Below are positions 28,174 to 36,839 of a stretch of DNA of 64,000 nt, piece after piece. Both the position numbers and the translations under genes were made by a program. Positions within the stretch are counted from its first letter, which is position 1. Every line of letters begins with the position of its first letter. The stretch is taken from the NCBI GenBank assembly GCA_001896885.1, contig MKRJ01000019.1:62001-126000 (forward strand), given 5' to 3'. Under the pieces are notes generated by a model that was not told the origin of the DNA, did not search any database, and saw only the letters and a program-made list of their open reading frames with translations. The stretch is from Rhizobiales bacterium 65-79. GTDB lineage: Bacteria > Pseudomonadota > Alphaproteobacteria > Rhizobiales > Rhizobiaceae.

Positions 28174-29358
28174 ATGAACAGCCTGGACCTGCCGGGACGT
28201 CCCGAAGACACGCGCGTGGTCGTGGCGATGTCGGGAGGCGTCGATTCCTCCGTCGTCGCCGGCCTTCTCAGGAAGGAAAGCTATGATGTCGTCGGCGTCA
28301 CGCTTCAGCTTTACGATCACGGCGTGGCGACGCACCGGCCGGGTTCCTGCTGCGCCGGCCAGGACATAGACGACGCCCGCCGGGTGGCGGAGACGCTGGG
28401 CTTTCCGCATTACGTGCTGAACTACGAGGAGCGCTTCCGCAAGGCGGTGATCGATCCCTTCGCCGAGAGCTATGTCTCCGGCGAGACGCCCATCCCTTGC
28501 GTTTCATGCAACCAGACGGTCAAGTTCGCCGATCTTCTGGAGACGGCGCGCGAACTCGGCGCCGATGCGCTTGCCACCGGCCACTATATCCGCTCCGCCC
28601 CGGCCGGGAACGGACACCGGGCGCTCTACCGGCCGCTCGACGCCGAACGCGACCAGAGCTATTTCCTTTTCGCTACGACGCAGGAGCAGATCGATTATCT
28701 GCGCTTCCCGCTGGGCGGGCTGCCCAAGCCCGAGGTCCGCCGCATCGCGGCGGAGATGGGGCTCGCCGTCGCCGCCAAGCAGGACAGCCAGGACATCTGC
28801 TTCGTGCCGCAGGGCAAGTATTCCGACATCATCGCCAGGCTGAAGCCCGGCGCCGCCTCTCCTGGCGACATCGTGCATATAGACGGGCGCGTGCTCGGTC
28901 GCCACGAGGGCATCCTGCGCTATACGGTCGGGCAGCGGCGCGGCATCGGGGTCGCCGCCGGCGAGCCGCTCTACGTCGTCCATCTCGACGCCGAGCGCTC
29001 GCGCGTCATCGTCGGCCCGCGCGAGGCGCTGGAGACGCACGGTCTTTTGCTGCGTCAGGTGAACTGGCTGGGCGACACGCCGCTGGAGGATATTCCGGCC
29101 GAAGGCGTCGAGCTCTTCGCCAAGGTGCGCTCCACGCGGCCGCCGCGTCCGGCGATACTGACGCGCTCGGGCGGTTCGGTCTGGGTCGAACTGGTCGACG
29201 GCGAATCCGGCGTCGCGCCGGGACAGGCCTGCGCGCTCTATTCGGACGACGGAGACGACGCGCGCGTGCTCGGCGGCGGCTTTATCGAAAGAGCCCATCG
29301 CGGCGCCGAGGCCGAGGCGATGCTCGCACGCCTCGGCGCGCATCACGCGCACGCCTGA
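28174..29358 (+). CDS. mnmA: tRNA-uridine 2-sulfurtransferase
   Basis: A 394-residue enzyme that thiolates U34 of tRNA Lys, Glu and Gln. The ATP-pyrophosphatase motif is [15 protein letters not shown] (about residues 16-30). Cys residues are in [14 protein letters not shown] and QDSQDICFV, the nucleophile and persulfide positions. C-terminal barrels carry the [11 protein letters not shown] motif. The length fits the family. It may end upstream of a structured RNA candidate at 29399. Confidence 0.97.
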   Translation: MNSLDLPGRPEDTRVVVAMSGGVDSSVVAGLLRKESYDVVGVTLQLYDHGVATHRPGSCCAGQDIDDARRVAETLGFPHYVLNYEERFRKAVIDPFAESYVSGETPIPCVSCNQTVKFADLLETARELGADALATGHYIRSAPAGNGHRALYRPLDAERDQSYFLFATTQEQIDYLRFPLGGLPKPEVRRIAAEMGLAVAAKQDSQDICFVPQGKYSDIIARLKPGAASPGDIVHIDGRVLGRHEGILRYTVGQRRGIGVAAGEPLYVVHLDAERSRVIVGPREALETHGLLLRQVNWLGDTPLEDIPAEGVELFAKVRSTRPPRPAILTRSGGSVWVELVDGESGVAPGQACALYSDDGDDARVLGGGFIERAHRGAEAEAMLARLGAHHAHA

Positions 29359-29398
29359 ACCTGCCTGCCCCATCGCGTGCCGGCATTTCGTGTGCGTA

Positions 29399-29525
29399 GA
29401 GCGGTCGTATAACAGCCCCTTCCCGGTTTGCTTTTCCAACCCGGTGAGGAGGTAGGTCGCCGCACACGCTGGCCCTTCCTGGACTGAGAGAACCAGCGAC
29501 ATTGGCGAGGGGCCAGCGACCGCTC
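29399..29525. ncRNA. Candidate structured RNA between mnmA and DUF982 gene (strand unresolved)
   Basis: 127 bp closed by a perfect 9-bp helix (GAGCGGTCG at 29399-29407 with CGACCGCTC at 29517-29525). Inside are two further stems: CCGG-UU/AA-CCGG near 29423-29443, and CTGGCCC (29468-29474) with GGGCCAG (29510-29516), the latter enclosing CTGG/CCAG. The layout is a three-way junction. No U-tract follows on either strand. On the minus strand a loop would display CCUCCUC, an anti-Shine-Dalgarno motif common in alphaproteobacterial sRNAs. It could also be a 3' UTR structure of the DUF982 gene. Confidence 0.4.
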
Positions 29526-29814
29526 AGGCGGCGTTCCTCATCTCGCTTTGCGGCAGCAGGCCCTCGACCGGTTCGTCCAGCAATATGCCGCGGCGATGCG
29601 CGAAAGCGGAAAAGACGTCATAGGCCTCCTCCGCCTCTGCCGCTCCGATGAGCGTGTCCCGGCACGCCTCGATGGTGGCGTGATAGGCTTCATCGCGCAG
29701 CCTGGTCGGATATTCGTTGAGAAAGGCGAGAGCGTCGGTGGCGCTGACGACCTGACGGACATGGCCAAGGCCTGCCAGGACGCTGACGGGCCGGCGGAAA
29801 GATGCTTGCAGCAT
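29524..29814 (-). CDS. DUF982 family small protein
   Basis: A 96-residue protein matching the DUF982 pattern: F..PV.V..G...R.V, AL.FL, EACRDTLIGAAEAEEAYDVFSAFAHRRGIL. The family is common in rhizobia, is of unknown biochemical role and often belongs to the general stress regulon. In agreement, an exact GGAAC-N17-GTT promoter lies 64 bp upstream. Its stop codon touches the closing helix of the structured RNA candidate. Confidence 0.82.
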   Translation of the reverse strand: MLQASFRRPVSVLAGLGHVRQVVSATDALAFLNEYPTRLRDEAYHATIEACRDTLIGAAEAEEAYDVFSAFAHRRGILLDEPVEGLLPQSEMRNAA

Positions 29815-29877
29815 GGGCTGAACTCTGTCCTCGGGTGAAGCTTGACGAAAGCCGCATTTGCGGATGCGGCATCGCCA

Positions 29878-29902
29878 AACGGCATAGGACGAGGATGGTT
29901 CC
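29878..29902 (-). promoter_or_regulatory. EcfG-type promoter of the DUF982 gene
   Basis: On the minus strand GGAAC (29902-29898), a 17-bp spacer ending in C, and GTT (29880-29878), i.e. GGAAC-N16-CGTT. This matches the alphaproteobacterial general-stress sigma consensus. Confidence 0.75.
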
Positions 29903-29958
29903 TGTTATAATTTTCACAAAATGCGCGGCTTCCCCCGGAGCGGAGGAACGGGACGCGA

Positions 29959-30948
29959 TCAGCCGATCGAGACCTTCTGGTCGGGCACGAAGCGCGTGTC
30001 GTGCGTGACCGTGCCGGCGGTCAGTACCTTGAGGACGAGGATCGCTTCCTCGCCGTTGGTCCTCGGCTCCTCGCGCGTTTCGATGCAGCGGATGAAATGT
30101 TCCAGCTCGCGCGTCAGCGGCATGCCCTCCTCGACCTCGACATAGGACGGTTCGTTCGCGGTGAAGGCCCACTGGCCGCTGTCCTGCCAGACGGCGTGGC
30201 GATAGACGGCGAGCTTGCGCCCCCAGGGCTCGACATCGTCGAAGACGGCCATGGCGCGCGTTCCGACGACGGTCAGCCGCCGCTCGCGATAGGGATTGAG
30301 CCTGGAGGTGAAGAGATGGCTGCGCAGATCGTTGGGGAAACGCATGTGGAGATGCGCGAAATCGCTCAAATGGTCGAGCAGCGCCGCCCCCTCGCCGCGT
30401 ATCTCCAGCGGCGCGGCGCCGGTGATGGCGAGGATCATCGAGAGATCGTGCGGCGCGAGGTCCCACAGCGCGTCGTTCTCTGTATGGAACTTGCCGAGCC
30501 CCAGCCGGTGCGAGTGGATGTATTTGACCTGGCCGAGTTCGTCCGCGTCGATGAGCTCCTTCAATTTCTCGAAGGCGGGGTGGAAGCGCAGCACATGGCC
30601 GACCATGAAGATGCGGCCTGCCTCGCGCGCCGCCTTCACCGCACGCTCGGCGTCGGGCACGGTGAGCGCGACAGGCTTTTCGACGAGCACGTCCTTGCCG
30701 GCGCGGACGGCGCGGATCGCGCATTCGGAATGGAATTGCGGCGGCAGCGCCATGACGATCGCGTCGATGTCGTCGCGGGCATAGATCTCTTCCGGATCGA
30801 CCGCGAGGCAGTCCTGCTCGCTGGCGAAGCCCTCCGCGCGCGGGCGGTTGGCGTCCGAGACGGCATGGAGCACGCCGAGCGACTTGAGCGTGCGGATATG
30901 GTTGGAACCCCAATATCCGCAACCGAGAACGGCGATGCGCGGTTTCAT
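29959..30948 (-). CDS. Gfo/Idh/MocA family oxidoreductase
   Basis: A 329-residue NAD(P)-dependent sugar or inositol-type dehydrogenase. The Rossmann motif IAVLGCGYWGSNHIRT (residues 4-19), EKPVALT with the conserved Lys, and GHVLRFHPAFEKLKEL are typical of the branch containing WlbA-like UDP-sugar 3-dehydrogenases. DLAPHDLSMIL supplies the usual Asp/His pair. No cell-surface sugar genes are nearby, so the substrate is open. The start is the ATG of MKPRIAV. Confidence 0.85.
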   Translation of the reverse strand: MKPRIAVLGCGYWGSNHIRTLKSLGVLHAVSDANRPRAEGFASEQDCLAVDPEEIYARDDIDAIVMALPPQFHSECAIRAVRAGKDVLVEKPVALTVPDAERAVKAAREAGRIFMVGHVLRFHPAFEKLKELIDADELGQVKYIHSHRLGLGKFHTENDALWDLAPHDLSMILAITGAAPLEIRGEGAALLDHLSDFAHLHMRFPNDLRSHLFTSRLNPYRERRLTVVGTRAMAVFDDVEPWGRKLAVYRHAVWQDSGQWAFTANEPSYVEVEEGMPLTRELEHFIRCIETREEPRTNGEEAILVLKVLTAGTVTHDTRFVPDQKVSIG

Positions 30949-31272
30949 CAACAGAATACCCGAAAGACGATGCCGAGACACATATCGACGCGAACCGCCG
31001 AACTCAACCCCGGCGCGGCTTCGTTTCGCACCCTTTCAGGCGGCGGAACTCCAGGAAAAGCCCGCGCCGGCCGCCGATACCGGCCGGCGGCACGAGGGCA
31101 GTTCCCGCCTTGTGGCCGGCAACGCTCCGCCGCGCCGGGAAACCCGCGATCGACCATTCCAGAGGCACGCCTTCCTGTCCTTGACAGGTTCGGCGCGGCC
31201 ACCTTATATCCGCGCGTCCTGGCCAGGGGCCGGCGCGGCTTTCGAGCCATACCGGACGGAGATCGGCAGCGG
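30949..31272. other. Intergenic region upstream of tRNA-Met
   Basis: 324 bp without a convincing gene. It contains the start-side leader of the oxidoreductase gene and, at its downstream end, the tRNA promoter at 31181-31210. Nothing else is recognised. Confidence 0.5.
31181..31210 (+). promoter_or_regulatory. Sigma-70 promoter of tRNA-Met
   Basis: TTGACA (31181-31186), a 17-bp spacer, then TTATAT (31204-31209). This near-consensus housekeeping promoter lies about 63 bp before the tRNA. Confidence 0.8.
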
Positions 31273-31349
31273 GGCGGAGTAGCTCAGTCGGTTAGAGCAG
31301 AGGAATCATAATCCTTGTGTCGGGGGTTCGAGTCCCTCCTCCGCTACCA
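31273..31349 (+). tRNA. tRNA-Met (CAT), elongator type
   Basis: A 77-nt cloverleaf with encoded CCA. The acceptor stem is GGCGGAG / CTCCGCT with discriminator A, the D-loop AGCTCAGTCGGTTAGAGC, the anticodon stem GAGGA / TCCTT around loop ATCATAA, and the T-arm GGGGGTTCGAGTCCCTC. It is the elongator rather than initiator form, since the three G-C pairs of an initiator anticodon stem are absent. The sequence resembles rhizobial tRNA-Met rather than tRNA-Ile2. Confidence 0.93.
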
Positions 31350-31408
31350 AATTCTTCAATAATTTCAGGTGATAACCAGATATACTGGTCGTGCGATCAC
31401 GCGCGGAC

Positions 31409-31426
31409 GACGCCGGGCGTCATTTT
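31409..31426 (+). terminator. Putative tRNA-Met terminator
   Basis: GACGC-CGG-GCGTC hairpin followed by ATTTT, 60 nt after the tRNA end. The stem is short, so this is a modest candidate. Confidence 0.4.
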
Positions 31427-31552
31427 GGGTGACGCGGCCGTACCCTTGGATGCGCCAGGATTCGGAAAGGCTCTTCTGAAGGCGCACTACCAACACGGAC
31501 GCCAACGGCCATGACCTGACCTGCGGCCGAGCTTTTCAGGCCAGGGCGACCG

Positions 31553-32380
31553 TCAGTGAGCGACGAGAATGCCCTTCGCTTCAAAGATGTCGCGTATCTG
31601 CCGGACGTAGCCGTGATAAGCCTTGTCCTCGTGGGCGCTGTTCCACTGCCTGGGTCTCGGCATCTCGATCTTGAGGTCGAGATCGATCCGGCCCGGGCGC
31701 GGCGACATGACCAGGACGCGATCCGCCAGGAATACCGCCTCGTCGATGCCGTGGGTGATGAACAATACCGTGTTGCGCACCCGCAGCCACATGGACTGCA
31801 GGTCCATGATCATCTGCTCGCGGGTCAGCGCGTCGAGCGCGCCAAACGGTTCGTCCATGAGCAGAAGGCCCGGTTCCTGGATGAAGGCGCGGCAGATGGC
31901 GACCCGCTGGCGCATGCCGCCGGACAATTCGGAGGGATATTTGTTGCCGAAGCCGTCGAGCCCGACCTGGGTCAAAAGCTCCTCCGCGCGGAGCCTGTAT
32001 CGCGACACGTCGAGCTTCTTGATCTCGATCGGCAGCAGGATGTTGTCGAGGACCGTTCGCCAGTAGAGTAGAAGGTCCGACTGGAACACGACCCCGATCT
32101 TGGGATGGGGCTTGCTGATCGCCTCCCCGTCGATCGAAATCGTACCCTCGGTCACGCCGATCAGGCCGGCGAGGAGCGACAACAGGGTGCTCTTGCCGCA
32201 GCCGCTGGGGCCGACAACGGCCACGAAACTTCCAGGCTCGAAATCGAGATCGATCTGATCGAGCGCCAGAACCTCGTCATCCTCACGGGTCCTGTACGCT
32301 TTGCTGAGCCGGGCAATGCTGACGGCGGCGCCTGTCTGGGTAATGGCATTCATGAAGTTCACCCGCTGATCCTGCTTCAT
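31553..32380 (-). CDS. NitT/TauT-type ABC transporter ATP-binding protein
   Basis: A 275-residue ATPase with Walker A VVGPSGCGKST, Q-loop VVFQSDLLLYWRTV, signature LSGGMRQRVAICRAF and Walker B LLLMDEPFGALDA, the SsuB/TauB/ThiZ type. It is third in a binding protein - permease - ATPase operon (21-bp gap after the permease) that serves the neighbouring catabolic genes. ATG codons at 32380 and 32353 are both possible starts. The substrate is unknown; a nitrogen heterocycle or related amide is inferred from context. Confidence 0.87.
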   Translation of the reverse strand: MKQDQRVNFMNAITQTGAAVSIARLSKAYRTREDDEVLALDQIDLDFEPGSFVAVVGPSGCGKSTLLSLLAGLIGVTEGTISIDGEAISKPHPKIGVVFQSDLLLYWRTVLDNILLPIEIKKLDVSRYRLRAEELLTQVGLDGFGNKYPSELSGGMRQRVAICRAFIQEPGLLLMDEPFGALDALTREQMIMDLQSMWLRVRNTVLFITHGIDEAVFLADRVLVMSPRPGRIDLDLKIEMPRPRQWNSAHEDKAYHGYVRQIRDIFEAKGILVAH

Positions 32381-32401
32381 CGTTTCGGGATGTCCCGGCA
32401 G

Positions 32402-33232
32402 CTACTTCGCGGCATCGCGCTTATAGGCTACCTTGCGCTCGACGAAATCGACGACGAAATACAGAAGAACGCCCATGATCGAGATGGTCACCACGGTGGC
32501 GAAGTTGAGCGTCGTATCGAACAGCGAATTCGCCTGAAGCTGAAGATAGCCGAGCCCGCGCTCCGCGGCGACGTACTCGCCGATGACGGCGCCGATGACC
32601 GCCAGCGAAATCGCCACCTTGAACCCGCCGAAGATGCTCGGCAGCGCCGCCGGCAGGCGCACCTTGAAGAAGGTCTGCCATTCGTTGGCGCCCATGGATC
32701 GAACCAGGCTGACCAGGTTCTTGTCGAGCGACTGCAGGCCCACGACGGTCGAGATCACGATCGGGAAGAACGAGATCAGGAACGCCAGCGTGATCTTCGG
32801 AGCCCAGCCATAGCCGAGGTAGAGCACCAGCAATGGGGCGAGGGCAACCTTGGGTATGGTCTGGAACGCAACGAGGATGGGATATATGGCGCGCTCGAAA
32901 GGCCGCGAATAGAAAATCGACAGCGCCAGCGGAACGCCGATCAGCACCGAAACGACGAACCCGGAGACGACCTCGAACAGCGTGACATACGAGTTCTGGA
33001 GAAGCAGACGCCATTCGGTGACCATCCGGCCGGCGATTTCGAGCGGCGTCGGCAGCACGAATTTCGACAATCCCGCCAGTGGAACGAAGATCTGCCAGGC
33101 CACGATGACGGCTGCCGTGAGGAGGAGCGCCGAATAGCGCTCCAGCCACGGCTCACGCGACTTCTTCTTGGCCATCACCTTGCCTTGGTTTCCCGTCGCG
33201 CGACCGGCGCGCACAACGTCCGTGCTCGCCAC
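32402..33232 (-). CDS. NitT/TauT-type ABC transporter permease
   Basis: A 276-residue protein with about six hydrophobic segments and the coupling loop SMGANEWQTFFKVRLPAALPSIFGGFKVA, typical of SsuC/TauC/ThiX-like permeases. The start is GTG at 33232 with GAGGATATC just upstream, only 7 bp after the binding-protein stop; a downstream ATG at 33175 is less well placed. It forms the channel of the importer with the adjacent ATPase. Confidence 0.88.
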   Translation of the reverse strand: MASTDVVRAGRATGNQGKVMAKKKSREPWLERYSALLLTAAVIVAWQIFVPLAGLSKFVLPTPLEIAGRMVTEWRLLLQNSYVTLFEVVSGFVVSVLIGVPLALSIFYSRPFERAIYPILVAFQTIPKVALAPLLVLYLGYGWAPKITLAFLISFFPIVISTVVGLQSLDKNLVSLVRSMGANEWQTFFKVRLPAALPSIFGGFKVAISLAVIGAVIGEYVAAERGLGYLQLQANSLFDTTLNFATVVTISIMGVLLYFVVDFVERKVAYKRDAAK

Positions 33233-33239
33233 GATATCC

Positions 33240-34232
33240 TCACTTGGTCAGAAGGCTGTCGGTAAAGAAGGTCGAGACCGGCTTCGGCGTCCCGATATCC
33301 CCTTCGGTACCGATCAGCTTGAGCGCATTGGCGATCGCCTCCTCGTCGATCCAGCCGATCGGCTTGCCTTCCGGCGAACGGATGGATTCGGAGGTCGCGA
33401 CGATCTCTTCCTGAATGACCTTGTCCGAAGGACTGGGCTGCCAAACCGCCTTCAGCGCCGCCGTCGCCGCCGCGGGATCGGATCTGGTCATCTCGATCGC
33501 CTTGGCATTGGCGGCAAGGAATTTGCGCAGCAGGTCCGCCTTCTTCTCGATCCCGTCATTGCTGGCGACGACGGCCAATCCGGGGATCGACAGACCATAC
33601 TTCCTCATGTCCAGCACCGGGTATTTGACCCCCGTCTTCGCCTCGAGATTGGGGAAATCATTGGTCAGGTAGACACTGACGACATCGACCTTGTTTTGCA
33701 CGAATTGCGGCACGCGGGCCTGCGAGTCCATTTGGACTTTGCTGATCTTGCTGCAATCGATCTTGTTGATCTCACAGAATACGCCGAGATAGCTGGTACC
33801 GGTTTCTCCGACGGACGTCGCGATCGTCTTGCCCTCCAGATCCTTGGGCTTTGTAACCGGCTTTTCGGGATGGGAGATCAATACGACGGGCGCCGCCGGC
33901 TGATAGAGCGCGATGAGCTTGACCGGCATGCCTTTCTGGATCGCCGAGACGGCGAAGATGCCGGGAAGGATCACGACATCCTCCTGGCCCTGGATCAGCG
34001 CCCCAAGCGCGGCCTGCGCGCCGGCGCCCTCCCCGAGATTGAGCGTGATGCCGGCATCCTTGTAGAGATCCTTCGCCTTGCCCAGGTAGAAGAATCCGTA
34101 CTCGCCCTTCAGCTTCCAGCTGAATCTGGCGTTCAGGTCTGCGGCTTTCGCGCTCTGACCGGCAAAAACCGCGGCGAAGGCCAATGCGGCAGCAAACGCC
34201 GCTCCTCGCATAAGAGTTTTCGCGTAAGACAT
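33240..34232 (-). CDS. ABC transporter periplasmic binding protein (NMT1/THI5-like)
   Basis: A 330-residue protein with a signal peptide (LMRGAAFAAALAFAAVFAGQSAKA-AD) and an NMT1/SsuA-type fold: FSWKLKGEYGFFYLGKAKDLYKDAGITLNL, GGQ-like loops GALIQGQEDVVI and GKTIATSVGETG. This family binds pyrimidine precursors, taurine, nitrate or aromatic sulfonates. The start is the second ATG (34232), because GGAGG stands 6 bases ahead of it and too close to the first (34238). It is the first gene of the importer unit, about 100 bp below the regulatory element at 34329. Confidence 0.85.
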   Translation of the reverse strand: MSYAKTLMRGAAFAAALAFAAVFAGQSAKAADLNARFSWKLKGEYGFFYLGKAKDLYKDAGITLNLGEGAGAQAALGALIQGQEDVVILPGIFAVSAIQKGMPVKLIALYQPAAPVVLISHPEKPVTKPKDLEGKTIATSVGETGTSYLGVFCEINKIDCSKISKVQMDSQARVPQFVQNKVDVVSVYLTNDFPNLEAKTGVKYPVLDMRKYGLSIPGLAVVASNDGIEKKADLLRKFLAANAKAIEMTRSDPAAATAALKAVWQPSPSDKVIQEEIVATSESIRSPEGKPIGWIDEEAIANALKLIGTEGDIGTPKPVSTFFTDSLLTK

Positions 34233-34328
34233 CTTCATCCTCCCTTTTCCGACGCACTCGAGCGTCACCGGGCCTTGGGGCCCACACCTTCCCTGGAATG
34301 GCCGAAAACAGGTAATTGCAGCCATTCT

Positions 34329-34349
34329 TGATCTCATACTGTGATCACA
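34329..34349. promoter_or_regulatory. Regulon operator, site A (importer unit)
   Basis: TGATC-TCATACT-GTGATCA followed by CA, about 97 bp upstream of the binding-protein start. It includes the palindrome TGTGATCACA. The same TGATC-N7-GTGATCA string recurs at 36787 and, inverted, at 46040. Confidence 0.75.
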
Positions 34350-34477
34350 TTTGGTGATTGTCAAGCGCTCCGGACCGGCCGGGTATTGCCATTTCGAGAT
34401 ATTCCTGCCGCATGGCCCGCGGAAAGCCGGGATCCTGCGTCGACGGCGAAATGCGCCGCATCCCGGTTGCGGACGCT

Positions 34478-35470
34478 TCAATGAGAAGCAAGAAGGCTGG
34501 AAAGCGAGTTCCGGATCGCCGCGTGGGTCAGATCCCGGGCAATGAAGACGAGCCAGCCGGACGGATCGCCATCCGGCCATTCCGGCAGGTACTCCGGCGG
34601 ATAGACGACGTGTTGAACGCCCTGGACGACTACAGGCCTGTTTTCGCCCGCGACGCGCAGCAGCCCCTTGACCCGGAGAATGGATCTCCCCCGGCTCGCG
34701 AGCAACAGTTCCAGCCACTCGACGAAGGCCGGCCAGCTTACCGGTTCCGTGATCTCGAGGGTGAAGGTCTCGATGCCCGCGCCGTGCCGTGCAGCGGGCG
34801 TATCCATCAGTGCGGCATGGCGGGGATTCCAATCCGCCGGCGATGCGAGCACCTCATTGGCGGACGGCATCGCCGCCTTGCTCGACGACAATCTCCGCAC
34901 GGCGGGATTGACCCTGGCGATGTCGATAGCGAGCCTGTCGATCTGCCACGGTTCGACCAGGTCCGTCTTGGTCACGATCACGCAATCGGCCAGCGCGACC
35001 TGTTGCTTGGCTTCCGTGAAGCTGGCGATACTGTGCGAGCCGCCGACCGCATCCACGGCAACGACGATCGCGCCAGGCCGGTAGCCGCGCCGCAGCCGCA
35101 GATCGCTCATCACCGCTTGAATGATGGGCGCCGGGTCGGCGAGTCCCGTCGTTTCGACGACGACGCGGCGAAACGGCGCGCTCTGGCCCCGGGAGACCAT
35201 TGCATGAAGATCCGCGAGCGTCGAAACAAGGTCATCGCGCACCGCGCAGCAGAGACATCCGGAAGGCAGCAGCACCGCGTCTTCCGATATCTCGCGGACG
35301 AGGAAATGATCGAGGCCGACCTCGCCGAACTCGTTTATGACCACGGCCGTGTCGGCCATGTCGGGATCGTCGAGGAGGTGCCGCAGAAACGTGGTCTTGC
35401 CGCTGCCGAGGAAGCCGGTCAGCACATGGACCTCGACCCTGTCGTCTTCGGCCGGGACGGTCGGCCGCAC
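34478..35470 (-). CDS. CobW/COG0523 family GTP-binding metallochaperone
   Basis: A 330-residue G3E-family GTPase. Walker A GFLGSGKTT (residues 19-27), the metal-binding CxCC motif GCLCC (C72, C74, C75), ETTGLADPAP and the specificity motif TKTD, then a C-terminal CobW_C domain (SILRVKGLLRVAGE). Relatives deliver Zn or Co to client enzymes. The start is GTG at 35470, or TTG at 35476, which overlaps the RidA stop. In this locus likely clients are the metal-dependent hydantoinase-like and AtzA-like hydrolases; that is inference. Confidence 0.86.
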   Translation of the reverse strand: MRPTVPAEDDRVEVHVLTGFLGSGKTTFLRHLLDDPDMADTAVVINEFGEVGLDHFLVREISEDAVLLPSGCLCCAVRDDLVSTLADLHAMVSRGQSAPFRRVVVETTGLADPAPIIQAVMSDLRLRRGYRPGAIVVAVDAVGGSHSIASFTEAKQQVALADCVIVTKTDLVEPWQIDRLAIDIARVNPAVRRLSSSKAAMPSANEVLASPADWNPRHAALMDTPAARHGAGIETFTLEITEPVSWPAFVEWLELLLASRGRSILRVKGLLRVAGENRPVVVQGVQHVVYPPEYLPEWPDGDPSGWLVFIARDLTHAAIRNSLSSLLASH

Positions 35471-35472
35471 GG

Positions 35473-35940
35473 TCAACCGATCTCGAAAATCGCTTCCACC
35501 TCGACGGGCACGTTGCGCGGCAGCGAATAGCACCCGACAGAGGCGCGGGCGTGCCTGCCGGCCTCGCCGAAAACTTCGACCATCAGGTCGGACGCACCGT
35601 TGATCACCTTGGGATGGTCCATGAAGTCCGGCTCCGCGTTCACGAAGCCGCCAAGCCGCACGACGCCTACCACGCGGTCGAGGTCTCCATCGAGCGCACG
35701 TCTGGCTTGGGCAAGGATGTTGATCGCGCATAGACGCGCCGCGGCCTGCCCCTCCTCGACGGAATAAGTGGAGCCCAGCTTGCCGGTAAAGCGGTCCTTC
35801 CCATCCTGCGTAGGCACCTGCCCGGAAACATAGAGCTGGTTCCCGACCCTGCGGGTAGGAACGTAGTTGGCCGCGGGCAACGGGGTCTCCGGCAACTTTA
35901 TCCCCAAACCCGCCAGCCTCTTCTCGATCTGTCCTGCCAC
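35473..35940 (-). CDS. RidA/YjgF family protein
   Basis: A 155-residue member of the longer RidA subgroup (LPETPLPAANYVPTRRVGNQLYVSGQVP, VVRLGGFVNAEPDFMDHPKVINGASDLMVEVFGEAGRHARASVGCYSLPRNVPVEVEAIFEI). The C-terminal Arg and Glu of the active site are recognisable (HARASVG, VEVEAI). RidA proteins hydrolyse reactive enamine/imine intermediates. The start is GTG with AGGAG inside the preceding GntR stop region. It implies that an imine or enamine arises in the encoded pathway. Confidence 0.87.
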   Translation of the reverse strand: MAGQIEKRLAGLGIKLPETPLPAANYVPTRRVGNQLYVSGQVPTQDGKDRFTGKLGSTYSVEEGQAAARLCAINILAQARRALDGDLDRVVGVVRLGGFVNAEPDFMDHPKVINGASDLMVEVFGEAGRHARASVGCYSLPRNVPVEVEAIFEIG

Positions 35941-35950
35941 AATGGTGCTC

Positions 35951-36685
35951 CTAGTAATCGAATTGCAATTCGGGGCCGCGCGCGAATGGCAGATCGACGC
36001 CATCGGGGCCGGCAACGCTCAACAGCGCCTTGCCTGTCGTGCGGATGTCGTGAACGATGCCCTTCTTCACGGCGGCGGCATGGCCATCCTTGAGCGCCGA
36101 CAGGATATCTTTGTGGTCCGACGCGTTCCACGGCATGGAAGGGATGAGCAACGACATATACATGGTCGGCCCGAACTGCAGCCAAAGCGATTCGATCAGA
36201 GGCATCAGCACTTCGGAGCCCGATGCCTCGTACAGCGTAAAGTGGAATTTCTGATTGAACGACAGGCAATTGAGGATGTCGCGCTTCTCGATCGCGGTCA
36301 GGAGCTGCTCGTTGATCCCGTTCAGTTCGGCCAACAAGCCAGGCCCCGCCTTTTTTGCCGCGCTTTCAGCCGCCGTCCCCTCGATCATCTCGCGTACGGC
36401 GAAGAGGTCGCTCAATTTCTCGGGGCGAAGCTTGGGCACGCGGACCGAACCTCCCGCGGTTTCCTCGAGCGCGCTTGCGGCAACCAGGCGGCTGAGCACC
36501 TCGCGAACCGGCATCGGACTGGTCCCCAGTCCTGCCGCCAGCTTGCGCAAGCTCATGACCTGGCCCGGCACGAAGGCGCCGATCATGAGGCCACGTCGCA
36601 TATAGTGCAGCACGTGCTCATGCACATGGCCGCGTGCGCGCTTCGCTCCGTCGCTGCCATTGGAGTGGGCCTTGTCGATCCGCAT
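35951..36685 (-). CDS. GntR-family (FadR/FCD subfamily) transcriptional regulator
   Basis: A 244-residue regulator. The N-terminal winged helix (MRRGLMIGAFVPGQVMSLRKLAAGLGTSPMPVREVLSRLVAASALEETAGGSVRVPKL) is followed by a helical FCD domain (LFAVREMIEGTAAESAAKKAG...FNQKFHFTLYEASGSEVLMPLIESLW) with the acidic/His residues that bind metal and ligand. It is the only regulator in the 31.5-46 kb locus. The element TGATC-N7-GTGATCA lies about 100 bp upstream of it and before both other units. The start is the ATG of MRIDKAHS; an upstream in-frame ATG at 36739 is possible. Confidence 0.9.
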   Translation of the reverse strand: MRIDKAHSNGSDGAKRARGHVHEHVLHYMRRGLMIGAFVPGQVMSLRKLAAGLGTSPMPVREVLSRLVAASALEETAGGSVRVPKLRPEKLSDLFAVREMIEGTAAESAAKKAGPGLLAELNGINEQLLTAIEKRDILNCLSFNQKFHFTLYEASGSEVLMPLIESLWLQFGPTMYMSLLIPSMPWNASDHKDILSALKDGHAAAVKKGIVHDIRTTGKALLSVAGPDGVDLPFARGPELQFDY

Positions 36686-36786
36686 CCTGCAGTTTAGCCT
36701 TCTGATCTTGCCGAATCCTTTTCTCGTCGGATTCGGCAAGCGCCCTTTTCTCGCAATGCCGGCGCAGTTTACCGCCAGCGCGATTG

Positions 36787-36807
36787 TGATCTCATATTGT
36801 GATCAAT
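36787..36807. promoter_or_regulatory. Regulon operator, site B (GntR unit)
   Basis: TGATC-TCATATT-GTGATCA followed by AT, about 100 bp upstream of the GntR start and 33 bp from the 3' end of the enzyme operon. A second GTGATC overlaps its left end (36786-36791). Confidence 0.75.
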
Positions 36808-36839
36808 ATGCCGTTTCGGAATGTACAGCAAGGTTTGAC

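Noticed and set aside
29399-29525. 6S RNA or SRP RNA at the structured locus
   Set aside because: It shows a three-way junction rather than the single long hairpin with central bubble of 6S RNA, and lacks the GGAAGCAGC-type SRP loop motifs.
31273-31349. tRNA-Met as the attachment site of a genomic island carrying the catabolic locus
   Set aside because: No integrase, transposase or second copy of the tRNA 3' end was seen on the far side, and base composition does not change visibly. The locus may have been acquired, but the tRNA gives no evidence for it.
31317-31514. 65-codon ORF overlapping the tRNA-Met 3' half
   Set aside because: It starts inside the tRNA gene and has no recognisable domain.
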